A stretch of DNA of 64,000 nt from Synergistaceae bacterium UBA6101 (GCA_002428495.1 DIWR01000024.1:62001-126000); one strand, 5' to 3'. Shown: positions 1-8,561, numbered from the stretch's first letter. Notes: generated by a model not told the origin, from the sequence alone. Numbers and translations are program-made.

Positions 1-484
1 TGAGCACTATTTTGCCCTCTTCAGGCCTCAGGCTGTCTGTATCCAAAGTCGTTGGCCCCGCCTCTTCGTCGGAACCCTTTGCCGCAGATCTCCATCCCGG
101 TATTTCCCAACGGTAGAGTCCCGGTTCATATTTATTGAGGCTTGATGAAGATACTATCTTATAAACTATGAGTCCCGGCGCTTTGTTCTCCTTAACAGGA
201 GCGGCAGACCAGACAAGGAGCCTGTCATCCTCTCTGACAGTCATGCCTTCCTTGTGGACAGTCCGAAAGATTGGGAAAGAATTGCTCACGGCAAAATTTC
301 TTGTATCGTAAAAGATCCTGTCGGCAGCCTCCATCGCTTTCATGCTTTTGCCCCAGTCCTTCTGGACGGTCTCAAGCGACTCCACCGTGAACACGAGCGG
401 AGCCAGGGCAGCGACAGCAATAATGCCGACCAGCCCGACTGCGAGGAGTATTTCTATCAATGTGAAGCCCTTCTGTTTTCTCAT
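1..484 (-). CDS. Prepilin-type N-terminal cleavage/methylation protein (partial)
   Basis: This leftward frame opens with ATG at 484 and stays open to the window edge, so at least 161 residues are present and the C terminus is missing. The N terminus reads MRKQKGFTLIEILLAVGLVG: a short basic leader, the prepilin peptidase site (G before F), Glu at mature position 5, then a hydrophobic helix. These are the hallmarks of type IV pilins and type II secretion pseudopilins. The rest shows no further recognisable domain. It would be inserted in the inner membrane, processed by a prepilin peptidase and assembled into a pilus or pseudopilus. A weak GGAAGGG lies about 14 bases before the start. Which pilin class it belongs to cannot be told from this fragment. 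Confidence 0.85.
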   Translation of the reverse strand, partial: MRKQKGFTLIEILLAVGLVGIIAVAALAPLVFTVESLETVQKDWGKSMKAMEAADRIFYDTRNFAVSNSFPIFRTVHKEGMTVREDDRLLVWSAAPVKENKAPGLIVYKIVSSSSLNKYEPGLYRWEIPGWRSAAKGSDEEAGPTTLDTDSLRPEEGKIVL

Positions 485-653
485 GTTAGATACTGAAACC
501 CTTCCCCTATCTTCTGAGACAAACATAGTATAAGATCCTCAGCGGTCTTTTAGAAATTGTTCCGGACAGAAAATACTATACAGCATCAGGCTGAAATTAA
601 AAATAACGTCAGGATCAGAAATGTACCGGGTGTTCCTGGTAGGAGGCGGATCT

Positions 654-1424
654 TTATTTATCCGGGTGAACAGACCTGTAGACCGTGAAAAGAGAAGCCA
701 GAGCCCCGATAAGGACAAAGCCGGCAAAGATCAGCAGCCCCCCGTTTCTTAGTCCCGCTTCCCTTATCGGGTCGGTCAAAAGACGAAAAGCACCGTAAGC
801 AAGTATGAAAAGCGGAGCAAGCAGAGTATGGCCGGGAGCTCTCTTTTTTAAAAAGATCATTTCAGCCGCAGTCAGGAAGAGCATTAAACCCAGCATGAAG
901 GCTGATTCGATCAGAGGATATGGGTATCGGAAAATGGAAGCATGATCATTCGGATAATGAACGGCGAACCAAGGCAGCGGCGGGTCGTCGAGACCGATCC
1001 CGCGGCAGCATCCGTCGAAAAAGCATCCCAGTCTCCATATGGCTATAGCCGCCGCCGCAGGTATCATCGCAGCATCGGCGAAATCATTCCATCTAAGTTT
1101 ATCCCTGTATGATTTATATGCGCCGGCAAGGCCACCGAATAATATCCCGCCGGAAGAGGAAAGCTCGGCAGGGAAAAAACCGCTGAATGATGGGTCATTT
1201 GTAAAAAGCAGGACGGCTTTGCCGAAAAAGTCAAAAAAGAGAGCACCTGCGGCGGCTGCAAAAAAAGTCCACACGATCGCGGCTGTGGCCCCGTTATGCT
1301 CGAGGCCATATTTATTTACGGCCCTGGAGCGTGTCCAGTACATGAAAAGGGAGACAGCAGCAAACCAAAAAAGATAGCTGGTCCTGACAGTTATAAAGCT
1401 GTATTCAAAAAGGATCGGGCGCAT
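654..1424 (-). CDS. Prolipoprotein diacylglyceryl transferase (Lgt) family membrane protein
   Basis: A 256-residue protein with about seven hydrophobic segments. It carries two Lgt-family signatures: a glycine-rich SSGGILFGGLAGAY stretch near residue 90, where Lgt has its HGGL loop, and WRLGCFFDGCCRG near residue 130, matching the family's RLGCFxxGCCYG variant with the conserved Arg. Lgt transfers diacylglycerol from phosphatidylglycerol to the lipobox cysteine of prolipoproteins in the inner membrane. The canonical histidine of the HGGL motif is absent, so this may be a paralogue rather than the housekeeping enzyme. The start is supported by AGGAG upstream. It reads in the same direction as the prepilin gene, about 170 bases away; that gap holds no gene. 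Confidence 0.7.
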   Translation of the reverse strand: MRPILFEYSFITVRTSYLFWFAAVSLFMYWTRSRAVNKYGLEHNGATAAIVWTFFAAAAGALFFDFFGKAVLLFTNDPSFSGFFPAELSSSGGILFGGLAGAYKSYRDKLRWNDFADAAMIPAAAAIAIWRLGCFFDGCCRGIGLDDPPLPWFAVHYPNDHASIFRYPYPLIESAFMLGLMLFLTAAEMIFLKKRAPGHTLLAPLFILAYGAFRLLTDPIREAGLRNGGLLIFAGFVLIGALASLFTVYRSVHPDK

Positions 1425-1600
1425 CTTATCATCTCCTGCCTGATACCGCTTTAATATATCATTTTTTTACAGATCTAGAAATCGGGATCTTAAAGCAAGA
1501 GGCTGAGCTGTCTAATTATAAGCTAATGCATCCGGAAAAAGATGCCCGGATAATAGTGATAAAACGATATATTTGCTACCGGCCGACTGAGTTTCAAAGT

Positions 1601-1637
1601 AAAAGCGGCTGACTCATATATCCGTCAGCCGCTTTTT
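1601..1637 (-). terminator. Rho-independent terminator after dctM
   Basis: AAAAGCGGCTGAC and GTCAGCCGCTTTTT form a hairpin with a 10-base loop, flanked by A and T runs so it can act in both directions. It lies just past the dctM stop codon and closes the leftward TRAP operon. Confidence 0.85.
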
Positions 1638-1658
1638 GCGATAGAGAAGTGATCGTTA

Positions 1659-2939
1659 TTACCTCATCAGCTGCAGCAGCCCCATGCTGAAGATCGGGAA
1701 ATATGTAAAGAGCAGCAGGCAGCCTACCATTGCAACGAAAGCCGGGATGATCTCCCTTGAAATACTTTCTATGCTCTCCCCTGATATCGCAGATGCAACG
1801 AAGAGGTTGATCCCGTATGGCGGCGAAATAAAACCGCAGGCAAGGTTGACAGTGATTATAAGTCCAAAGTGTATCGGGTCTATCCCGATCATCTTGACTA
1901 CCGGAAGCAGTATAGGCGTCAGGATGATGACAGCGGCTATGTTGTCCACGAAGCATCCGATAATCAGCAGGAATACGTTGATGATCATGAGAAGGAGAAA
2001 CGGACTGTCAACAAAGGTCGTGAGCCATGCAGCTATCTTAGCCGGTATCTGGGCCATGGCAAGATAACTTGCAAATGCCATTGAAAGACCGATCAGGAAG
2101 GATGTAGCCCCGTTAATGAGTCCAGTTGATTTAAGACAGTCGTAGAGGACTTTCATGTCGAGTTCATGGTATATAAATTTGCCTATGAATACTGAATAGA
2201 CAACTGCGACGACTGCAGCCTCCGTCGGGGTGAAAATACCGCCGTATATTCCGCCAAGGATTATGACCGGAACAAGGAGTGCCCAGAAAGATTCTTTGAA
2301 AGCTTTTGCTACTTCAGAGAACTTAGGGCGCTCAGACATCGTGAGATATTTGCGTTTCTTTGCTGTGCCGTAGCAGACAGCCATCAAAGCTATGCCGATG
2401 ATTATCCCCGGGATGATCCCGGCGATGAACATGTCCCCGATTGAGCACTGAGCGACTACACAGTAGATGACGAATGGAATGCTGGGGGGAATGATGACTC
2501 CGATTGTACCTGCAGCAGCAGTTATCGCAGCTGCGAATCCTCCGTCATATTTCCTTTCTTTCATGGAAGGTATCATAAAAGAACCGATGGCTGAAACTGT
2601 CGCGGGTCCCGATCCTGAGATAGCTGCAAAGAACATGCAGGAAAGGACTGTTACCATTGCAAGACCTCCCACAATGTAGCCGACGAGGCTTTCTGCCAAT
2701 GCTACAAGACGTCGGGAAATGCCTCCGTTGCACATCAGTGCTCCGGCCAGAATGAAGAAGGGAATAGCCAGCAGCGGGAAGGAATCCAGCCCTGTCACAG
2801 ACTTCTGGGCGAGCATTATCATCGGGATGTCCGAGGTCAGCCACATCGCGATGCCAGTGGCGAGTCCAAGAGTTATCCCGATTGGGATACTTAACGCTAT
2901 TGTGATTATGAGGATAGAAAAAAGAATTATGGCTTCCAT
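1659..2939 (-). CDS. dctM: TRAP transporter large permease, DctM family
   Basis: A 426-residue integral membrane protein with about twelve hydrophobic helices, the usual size for DctM. Family stretches include SGSGPATVSAIGSFMIPSMK near residue 110 and GFISPPYGINLFVASAISGE near residue 370. It is the ion-coupled channel subunit of a tripartite ATP-independent periplasmic transporter, working with the small permease DctQ and the binding protein DctP encoded just upstream on the same strand. Its start follows the dctQ stop by 12 bases, with GGGGA as ribosome site. Substrate cannot be read from the permease; the genetic context suggests a hydroxy-acid or sugar acid. Confidence 0.95.
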   Translation of the reverse strand: MEAIILFSILIITIALSIPIGITLGLATGIAMWLTSDIPMIMLAQKSVTGLDSFPLLAIPFFILAGALMCNGGISRRLVALAESLVGYIVGGLAMVTVLSCMFFAAISGSGPATVSAIGSFMIPSMKERKYDGGFAAAITAAAGTIGVIIPPSIPFVIYCVVAQCSIGDMFIAGIIPGIIIGIALMAVCYGTAKKRKYLTMSERPKFSEVAKAFKESFWALLVPVIILGGIYGGIFTPTEAAVVAVVYSVFIGKFIYHELDMKVLYDCLKSTGLINGATSFLIGLSMAFASYLAMAQIPAKIAAWLTTFVDSPFLLLMIINVFLLIIGCFVDNIAAVIILTPILLPVVKMIGIDPIHFGLIITVNLACGFISPPYGINLFVASAISGESIESISREIIPAFVAMVGCLLLFTYFPIFSMGLLQLMR

Positions 2940-2951
2940 GATCCAGTCCCC

Positions 2952-3458
2952 TTATTTCGCTGTCTCTGCTGTCGGGATCACTGGGGCAGGCAGTCCATGT
3001 TTATGGAGTTTATAGAGTTCAACTATGAGCCTGATACACATCAGAGCGCAGCCCATGGGTACAGAAGCGTATGGCCAGGTCATCGGAACCTGCATAGCAG
3101 CTGATTCCTGTCCTGTCTCCTGCAGGAATATCAGCAGCATAGTTCCCTGCCATGCAAGGAAGAAACTGAATACGAACCATACTATCAAAATCATATATTC
3201 AAAATATATGCGTGATTTCCCTTTTATCATATTTGCGAACATTTCGACCCTGAAGTGGCTTCTTTCCTTCACTGCATAGCTGGCACCGATCCAGGAGAGC
3301 CACAGAAAAATGAAACGGGCCAATTCTTCGCTCCAGGAGAGCGAGTTTGAAAAAACATATCTCATTACTACCTGAATAAAGACTATAACTGTCATTATGG
3401 TCATAGTCCAAACGCAAAAGTACTCTTCAAAATTATCAAGGAATTTACTCACCGCCAT
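2952..3458 (-). CDS. dctQ: TRAP transporter small permease, DctQ family
   Basis: A 168-residue protein with four predicted membrane helices, the usual DctQ architecture. VFSNSLSWSEELARFIFLWL near residue 35 is the family signature (S-W-x-E-E-x-x-R, then the second helix). It associates with DctM in the inner membrane and helps dock the substrate-loaded binding protein. A GAGGAGG ribosome site precedes the ATG. It is separated from dctP by a strong hairpin, so it is probably made at lower level than the binding protein. Confidence 0.93.
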   Translation of the reverse strand: MAVSKFLDNFEEYFCVWTMTIMTVIVFIQVVMRYVFSNSLSWSEELARFIFLWLSWIGASYAVKERSHFRVEMFANMIKGKSRIYFEYMILIVWFVFSFFLAWQGTMLLIFLQETGQESAAMQVPMTWPYASVPMGCALMCIRLIVELYKLHKHGLPAPVIPTAETAK

Positions 3459-3483
3459 CGCAGTTACGACCTCCTCTTAATGC

Positions 3484-3517
3484 AAAAAGCCGCTTCCGTC
3501 CCGCGGGACGGAAGCGG
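3484..3517 (-). terminator. Intra-operon hairpin between dctP and dctQ
   Basis: CCGCTTCCGTCCCG (3490-3503) is followed directly by its exact reverse complement (3504-3517), a 28-base perfect palindrome. On the transcribed strand it is followed by CTTTTT. This is an intrinsic terminator inside an operon. It probably attenuates transcription so that the binding protein is made in excess over the permeases, and it may also protect the dctP message from 3' decay. Confidence 0.8.
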
Positions 3518-3533
3518 TGGTGCAATCTCAGTA

Positions 3534-4526
3534 CTACTTCTGTACTTTCTTGATTATCTCCATAAGATCCTTGCCGAGATCCTTTTCGAACATCGGGTAG
3601 ACCTTGGCTGTCGCTTCTACAAAGGGCTTCTTCTCTTCAGCTGAGAGGGAGTTTGCTTTCATTCCTGCCTTTATGACTTTATCTTTGAATACACTTTCCT
3701 CTTTTTCCATAAGTTGACGCTGTTTTGCTGTAGCGTCCTTAGCAGCCTTGACTACGAGCTTGTTGAGATCTGCGGGGAGTTTCTCCATGAACTTCTTGTT
3801 GGCGATAAGGATCTCATAGGAGAAGACGTGTCCTGTCTCGGAAACAAATTTCTGGACTTCGTAGAACTTACCGTCGTCGATCATTGCATAGGGGTTTTCC
3901 TGTGCATCAACAGTTCCCTGCTGCAGCGCTGTGTAAAGTTCGCCCCAGCTCATAGGCGTGGGGTTGGCTCCGAGTGCCTTGAAGAATGCGATGTGCATCG
4001 GATTTTCCATCGTACGGATCTTCAGACCTTTGAGGTCTGCAGGGCTCTTGATGGGTTTCTTGCTGTTGGTCACGTGGCGGAATCCGTTCTCCTGGTAGCC
4101 GAGGATAAGTATGCCTTTGGCAGCCAGGTAGCCGTTTAGCTTCTCTCCGAGGATCCCGTCTACTGCTTCAAATGCGGTCTTTCTCGATGTGAAGAGATAG
4201 GGGAGGTCAAGAGCCTGGATCCTCTTGTCGAATCCTGCAAGCGCGGACGAAGAGGGGATAGCCATCTGGATCGTGCCCATCTGTACTCCTTCTGAAAGCT
4301 CACGGTCGCCGCCGAGCTGTCCGTTGGGATAGAGCTCGACCTTGATCTTGCCCTTTGAACCCTCTTCGACCTGTTTCACGAAGACTTCTTTCATTGCCTT
4401 CATTGTCGGGTGCGAATCGGAACCGATGTAACCGACCTTGATAGTGTATTCCGGAGCCGCGAAAGCGGTGCCCGCGAATACAGCCACTACTAAAATAACC
4501 ATAAATACTGACAAAATCTTCTTCAT
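3534..4526 (-). CDS. dctP: TRAP transporter periplasmic substrate-binding protein, DctP family
   Basis: A 330-residue exported protein with a clear signal peptide (MKKILSV, hydrophobic core, cleavage near AFAA at about residue 23). The mature part follows the DctP fold: YTIKVGYIGSDSHP at the N terminus, LKGLKIRTMENPMHIAFFKA near residue 170 containing the conserved carboxylate-binding Arg, and TALQQGTVDAQENP near residue 205. It captures an organic acid anion in the periplasm and delivers it to DctQM. GGGGG about eight bases before the ATG is a strong ribosome site. It lies between the AcnX small subunit gene and the attenuating hairpin. Confidence 0.95.
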   Translation of the reverse strand: MKKILSVFMVILVVAVFAGTAFAAPEYTIKVGYIGSDSHPTMKAMKEVFVKQVEEGSKGKIKVELYPNGQLGGDRELSEGVQMGTIQMAIPSSSALAGFDKRIQALDLPYLFTSRKTAFEAVDGILGEKLNGYLAAKGILILGYQENGFRHVTNSKKPIKSPADLKGLKIRTMENPMHIAFFKALGANPTPMSWGELYTALQQGTVDAQENPYAMIDDGKFYEVQKFVSETGHVFSYEILIANKKFMEKLPADLNKLVVKAAKDATAKQRQLMEKEESVFKDKVIKAGMKANSLSAEEKKPFVEATAKVYPMFEKDLGKDLMEIIKKVQK

Positions 4527-4570
4527 TTGCTGTTTCCCCCTTTGATTTTTTGCTTATTACAGAATTATAG

Positions 4571-4590
4571 AAAACGCCCTTTTGCGGCGT
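4571..4590 (-). terminator. Weak hairpin between acnX small subunit and dctP
   Basis: On the leftward transcript ACGCC and GGCGT form a 5-bp stem with a 7-base loop, followed by TTTTC. It is weak and may only partly reduce read-through from the enzyme genes into the transporter genes. Confidence 0.4.
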
Positions 4591-4602
4591 AACTACCTAT
4601 GT

Positions 4603-5031
4603 TTATGCATGCTTATTTTTCCTCACGCGGATCTCGCCCTTGTCTGCATCTACCTCTACATAGTCACCGTCCGCGATGGCTTCATAGGGATCGGTCTCCA
4701 TGCGGTCGACCATCGTACATCCGACCATTACTGCGGAGGATACGATCACGGGTTCTGTGTCGATCAAAATTATCGCCGCCGGGAGATTGTTCTTGACCCA
4801 GAGCTGGTAGAAACCGTCTACCTGGACAACGGAGCTGCCCTTGCCGGATTTAAGCACGAGTATCTTGTTTGCTATGCTTTTGCCGTGTATAGCATGATTT
4901 CTTTCGATGACAGTGCCTGTCTCGGGGTCAGTCAGATAGAAACACATCGCATCAGTTGAGACGACAGCCTCTCCGCATGCGCTGCCCTTTACTATCTTGC
5001 GGCATTTATAGACCTTCATATCCTCAGACAT
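4603..5031 (-). CDS. AcnX (aconitase X) small subunit, DUF126 swivelling domain
   Basis: A 142-residue protein matching the aconitase-like swivel domain: KCRKIVKGSACGEAVVS at the N terminus, RNHAIHGKSIANKILVLKSG in the middle, PAAIILIDTEPVIVSSAVMV near residue 90, and a C-terminal GDYVEVDADKGEIRV strand. The small subunit completes the active site of the AcnX large subunit next door. An upstream in-frame ATG exists, but this start is preferred because TAATG overlaps the large-subunit stop by one base, a typical translational coupling. Characterised two-subunit AcnX proteins are hydro-lyases, such as mevalonate-5-phosphate dehydratase in archaea and hydroxyproline dehydratases in bacteria; the substrate here is unknown. 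Confidence 0.88.
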   Translation of the reverse strand: MSEDMKVYKCRKIVKGSACGEAVVSTDAMCFYLTDPETGTVIERNHAIHGKSIANKILVLKSGKGSSVVQVDGFYQLWVKNNLPAAIILIDTEPVIVSSAVMVGCTMVDRMETDPYEAIADGDYVEVDADKGEIRVRKNKHA

Positions 5032-6248
5032 TAGTCCAGCCTCCCTTTTATTGCTGCCTCGACACACTCTGAAAGTCTGCGGATAGCGAATGGCTGTCCC
5101 CGGCGTTCCCTGTAGTATGCGCACTTCGGAGAGTCTGTCACGCCAAGGCTGCCTTCGAATGATTTCCAGCATGGTTCGTCGATGCAGGTGTTTCCGACCA
5201 TGCGGACTCCCAGGAGCTCCAGCTTCTGGCGGAGGCGGGAACGCTCGGCAAGCTCAACGGCGCCTGATTCCGCAAGTATCCAGAAGGAAGTATTGTTGCT
5301 GACCTTTCTTCCCGCGAAGAGGCGTTTGACTTCAAGTATCTGGCTGTATGTGTAGTGGGGGCATCCGAGCATTACGAGGTTGATGTCACCCGTAGCCGCT
5401 GTAAGTTTTGTCTCCTGGTTTTTCAGTGTTTTGTTGGTGATAAGTGCTGTGGGAGCCGGTACCTTCCTGCCTCCGAAAGCAGCTTCGATAGTGGGTGCCT
5501 CAGGAGTGATGCCGACCATGTGGTACATAGCCACTGCTCCGCTTGTTGCGGCTTCGGCTCCGAAGTAAAGGAAGTCTTCCTGTGAAGGAATCACTTTGTT
5601 TTTGAATACAAGGACAGGGTCAAGCGATCCGGCCATCTCTCCGATGCAGTGCCCGAGGATGCCCCAATCGTAGCATTCGTTCAGTTCGGCATCGACTTCA
5701 ATAAGAATGTCGCCGTGCCTGTTTTCGTCGAGGTGGTAACCGTAACAGGGAGTTTTGCCTATAACTGCGGCTGCCAGCGCACTGATTGAGGATTCACGGT
5801 TGGAGCGTGCACCCAGGGCTCCGTTCACATAGGGAGTCGCGCTTGATTCCGAAAATGCTATGTGCTCTCCAAAAAAGGGGACGTTGGAGCATACTCCGGG
5901 AGCGCAGTGGTATGTCAGTATCGCGCCAATTTTGCGGTACGCCTCTCCTGTGCGGTTGGCAAGGTCGAGTTCCTCTTTAGTAACGTCATAGAATTTGGTC
6001 AGGCAGTCAGTGTCCCAGTATGGATTGGTCGTTGGCGGAACAGCGCAGGTGGCGCCACCCTCTACAAGGAGCTCGCACCAGTAGGTGTCGCCCTCCTGTC
6101 CGCTCAGTGCTACGTGAGCGCGCTTTATCGGGATAAGCTTTTCCGCGTCGAAGGTGAGCCCGAGCGCATAGAGCATTTCCATTGCTTTCTGCTTCCCGGC
6201 GCCTTCAGCTCCGTCAAGTATCCGTTTTTCTTCGTCTGTAAGAAACAT
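5031..6248 (-). CDS. AcnX (aconitase X) large catalytic subunit, DUF521
   Basis: A 405-residue protein aligned by eye with the AcnX catalytic domain: MFLTDEEKRILDGAEG start, ALSGQEGDTYWCELLVEGGA near residue 50, CAPGVCSNVPFFGEHIAFSE near residue 115, SNRESSISALAAAVIGKTP near residue 150, and LVMLGCPHYTYSQI near residue 295. Several conserved cysteines (GHCIGEMAG, LGCPHYT, NTCIDEP) could ligate the Fe-S cluster used for dehydration. It forms a heterodimer with the small subunit encoded by the overlapping next gene and is probably cytoplasmic. It lies 20 bases behind the LarA-like gene in one operon, suggesting the two enzymes act in sequence on a hydroxy-acid. Confidence 0.9.
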   Translation of the reverse strand: MFLTDEEKRILDGAEGAGKQKAMEMLYALGLTFDAEKLIPIKRAHVALSGQEGDTYWCELLVEGGATCAVPPTTNPYWDTDCLTKFYDVTKEELDLANRTGEAYRKIGAILTYHCAPGVCSNVPFFGEHIAFSESSATPYVNGALGARSNRESSISALAAAVIGKTPCYGYHLDENRHGDILIEVDAELNECYDWGILGHCIGEMAGSLDPVLVFKNKVIPSQEDFLYFGAEAATSGAVAMYHMVGITPEAPTIEAAFGGRKVPAPTALITNKTLKNQETKLTAATGDINLVMLGCPHYTYSQILEVKRLFAGRKVSNNTSFWILAESGAVELAERSRLRQKLELLGVRMVGNTCIDEPCWKSFEGSLGVTDSPKCAYYRERRGQPFAIRRLSECVEAAIKGRLD

Positions 6249-6268
6249 AGTCAGCCGCCTTTCTTGTG

Positions 6269-7558
6269 TTATATATTTTCAATGACCGGCAGTGAAATGC
6301 CGCCCTTTGGAATAATGCCTATCGTAGCGCCGGGGATCAGACGCATTGCTTCATCAAGGGCAGCCTGAACTGTGGGGAATGGCTTGTACTGCATTGCGGC
6401 AAGGTCTTCTGCGGTCAGGCCGTCAGAGACGCAGAATATTTTCGCCTTGTCCCTGGCCCGGCAGTTGCAGACAGACAGCACCGCAGAGACCATGTCAGCT
6501 TCCACATCCTCAGGAGAAGCCGCGAGAAGCCTTCTTAGGATCTCGTCCATGGGCAGCGAGAGCCACTCCCTGAAACGTGGATGGTTGTGAGCCAGTCCTT
6601 CTCTGCATGGAGCAGCGAATATCACGACTCCGCCTTTTTTGACTGCGAAGTATGCGCAGGTCGTGCCTTTGCATGCCTGCCAATAGTCCATGTCTGAGGG
6701 TGAAGAGCTTACGATGACGATGTCTGCCGGTTCGGGCACACTTATACTGTAGGATCTTTTCGCAAGCTTTACTCCCTCTCTGTGAGCCTTGATGAAGTCT
6801 CCTGCGAAAATGCCGGCTACCTCTCCCTCATAGTTCTTTACTGTGTTGACGATAAAGGCGAGTCCGGCGATCTTTGCCACCTCTTCCATGCCCATGCGGC
6901 ATGGATTGCCGTCTGCCATTCCGAGGGGGATGTCAGGGCAGAAGCCTGCCGCCGCGTGGGTAGCTGATGTAGTAACGAAATCACAGACTCCCGGCTGAAG
7001 TATCTTTGCGCCGCCCGAATAACCGGCGTCGCAGTGCGGCACTATATTGCCGATGCCGACCAGGAGATCTGCCCCCAATGCGTATTTGTTTACGTGTACA
7101 GGGATCTTATAATCGCCGGCAGAGACTGTTCCGAGATCCTTCATGTCTTCGCTCACTGTTGCATCGTGCTGTACAACTTTGAAGCGCCTTACCATTTCAG
7201 CACCGAGTTTTTCGAGTATTTCTTCGTTGGTCATTAGCCTGTGGGTCCCGGGAGCTGTGAGGAAACTCATAGCGCTGTCCGGAACGCCGTTTTCGTTCAG
7301 GTAGTCTGTAATGATAGGCATGATGATTTGGAGAGGGGTGCTTCGTGTGTTGTCCTCAACCAAAAATACAATATTTTTTTTGTCCCTGGCGAGGTCTTTG
7401 AGTGGGTGAGCTCCGATAGGTGATTCAAGCGCCGAGATCAGTGTACCTTCCAAATCTTTGATCCCGGGGATACTGGTCATTTTTCCTTCGAACATGACAG
7501 ATCCTTCCGGTGCCTCAAAATATTCTTTCCTGTCTCCGTATGGTATGTCGTATCTCAT
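6269..7558 (-). CDS. LarA-like nickel-dependent 2-hydroxyacid racemase/epimerase
   Basis: A 429-residue LarA-family protein. All key residues of Lactobacillus plantarum LarA appear at nearly the same positions: Arg72 (DNTRSTP), His106 (PGTHR), His175 and Lys185 (NIVPHCDAGYSGGAK; the Lys anchors the nickel-pincer cofactor) and His201. The family racemises or epimerises 2-hydroxyacids such as lactate, malate or sugar acids. The chosen ATG has GGAAGG eight bases upstream; an in-frame ATG 21 codons earlier overlaps the putative operator and lacks a ribosome site. It is first in the operon larA-acnX-TRAP. The cofactor genes larB, larC and larE are not in this window. Confidence 0.9.
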   Translation of the reverse strand: MRYDIPYGDRKEYFEAPEGSVMFEGKMTSIPGIKDLEGTLISALESPIGAHPLKDLARDKKNIVFLVEDNTRSTPLQIIMPIITDYLNENGVPDSAMSFLTAPGTHRLMTNEEILEKLGAEMVRRFKVVQHDATVSEDMKDLGTVSAGDYKIPVHVNKYALGADLLVGIGNIVPHCDAGYSGGAKILQPGVCDFVTTSATHAAAGFCPDIPLGMADGNPCRMGMEEVAKIAGLAFIVNTVKNYEGEVAGIFAGDFIKAHREGVKLAKRSYSISVPEPADIVIVSSSPSDMDYWQACKGTTCAYFAVKKGGVVIFAAPCREGLAHNHPRFREWLSLPMDEILRRLLAASPEDVEADMVSAVLSVCNCRARDKAKIFCVSDGLTAEDLAAMQYKPFPTVQAALDEAMRLIPGATIGIIPKGGISLPVIENI

Positions 7559-7608
7559 CAGCTTTGCCCTTCCAAGGTATGTGATTTGTGTGTCATAAGT
7601 ATGTAGTC

Positions 7609-7616
7609 TGTATACA
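7609..7616. promoter_or_regulatory. Candidate GntR operator, larA side
   Basis: The 8-base palindrome TGTATACA lies about 50 bases before the larA-like start. The same core is embedded in a longer palindrome before the divergent gntR gene. FCD-type GntR regulators commonly bind palindromes with a TGT...ACA core, so this is a plausible target of the neighbouring regulator. Confidence 0.5.
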
Positions 7617-7863
7617 TGCAAAGATTATACCATTCCGTTTTGGCATTGCCCTATGAATAAATCGTCCGGTGAAAAAAGTTTTACCGAATATGTTTGCATA
7701 ATAGTATCTGCTAATATTTATGTCAACTCTGAAATTTGTGAAACCTCTTATATCAAAGGTCCGGCTTGTAAACAGATTTTTTGTTGACCGATCCGGCCGG
7801 ACGTAGGATATTGCCGGATATTCAATGGAATATATGGACAAAATTGTGATAAAGATGTATGTT

Positions 7864-7877
7864 TGCTGTATACAGCA
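7864..7877. promoter_or_regulatory. Candidate GntR operator, gntR side
   Basis: TGCTGTATACAGCA is a perfect 14-base palindrome 28 bases before the gntR start, well placed for autoregulation. It shares the TGTATACA core with the site at 7609-7616. Between the two sites there is also a TCCGGCCGGA palindrome (7792-7801), function unknown. The 7622-7904 gap contains no gene. Confidence 0.55.
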
Positions 7878-7904
7878 TAGTAAAATTAATGGAGGGTATC
7901 CTTA

Positions 7905-8561
7905 ATGCATGACCACGAAAAGGCCAGCTGGATCAAAGCATACGAATGGATCCGTGATGCAATTGAATCAAGTGGGATCGAGATGGGGGCTCCATTGCCC
8001 GAGAACCAGCTTGCCAGGGAGATAGGTGTCAGCAGAACGCCTATCCGTGAAGCTCTGCGCAGCCTGGAACAGGACGGATACGTCAAGATAATCCCCCAAA
8101 AAGGCGCCTTTGTATCAGAAATATCCCTCGAAGACCTCAAAGAGATATACGACATTCGCAAACTGTTGGAACCCTTTGCGGCACTATCAGCGGTAAACAG
8201 GATCCCTGAAGAAGAGATAGACGAGATGGAGAGGGGCTGGAAAGCCCTCAAAAAGGCTGCGCTCGCAGGAGAGGTAGACCTGACACGCGTCTCTGAGATG
8301 GATCTGCTCCTTCATCTCACCATCACTAAATATGCGACTAACAAGCGTATAGGAGCCATTATCTCAACATACCACGCGCAGATAAAGCGCTTCCAGAAGC
8401 TTTCCGCGCAGTCACTTTCCAACATACATGAAACTATAGGCCAACACATTGAGATACTGGAAAAACTGCGGGATAGGGATGCCAGGGGCCTCTCATCTCT
8501 GCTCTACGAACATATCGCAAAAAGCGAGAGCAACATAATGAAGGATTACTTCCTCAAGTAA
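7905..8561 (+). CDS. GntR-family transcriptional regulator, FCD (FadR) subfamily
   Basis: A 218-residue regulator with an N-terminal winged helix (about residues 10-75; NQLAREIGVSRTPIREALRS is the recognition region) and a C-terminal all-helical FCD ligand domain (about 80-210). FCD domains bind small carboxylates through metal-coordinating His/Asp residues; D83, H139 and H182-H188 positions are candidates here. GGAGGG eight bases before the ATG is a strong ribosome site. It is divergent from larA-acnX-TRAP and followed by the IlvD-like dehydratase after 25 bases. It most likely controls both transcripts through the two TGTATACA sites, responding to the transported acid or an intermediate. 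Confidence 0.92.
   Translation: MHDHEKASWIKAYEWIRDAIESSGIEMGAPLPENQLAREIGVSRTPIREALRSLEQDGYVKIIPQKGAFVSEISLEDLKEIYDIRKLLEPFAALSAVNRIPEEEIDEMERGWKALKKAALAGEVDLTRVSEMDLLLHLTITKYATNKRIGAIISTYHAQIKRFQKLSAQSLSNIHETIGQHIEILEKLRDRDARGLSSLLYEHIAKSESNIMKDYFLK

Noticed and set aside
5032..5172. 47-codon N-terminal extension of the AcnX small subunit
   Set aside because: It overlaps the conserved C terminus of the large subunit; the TAATG overlap at 5031 is a better start.
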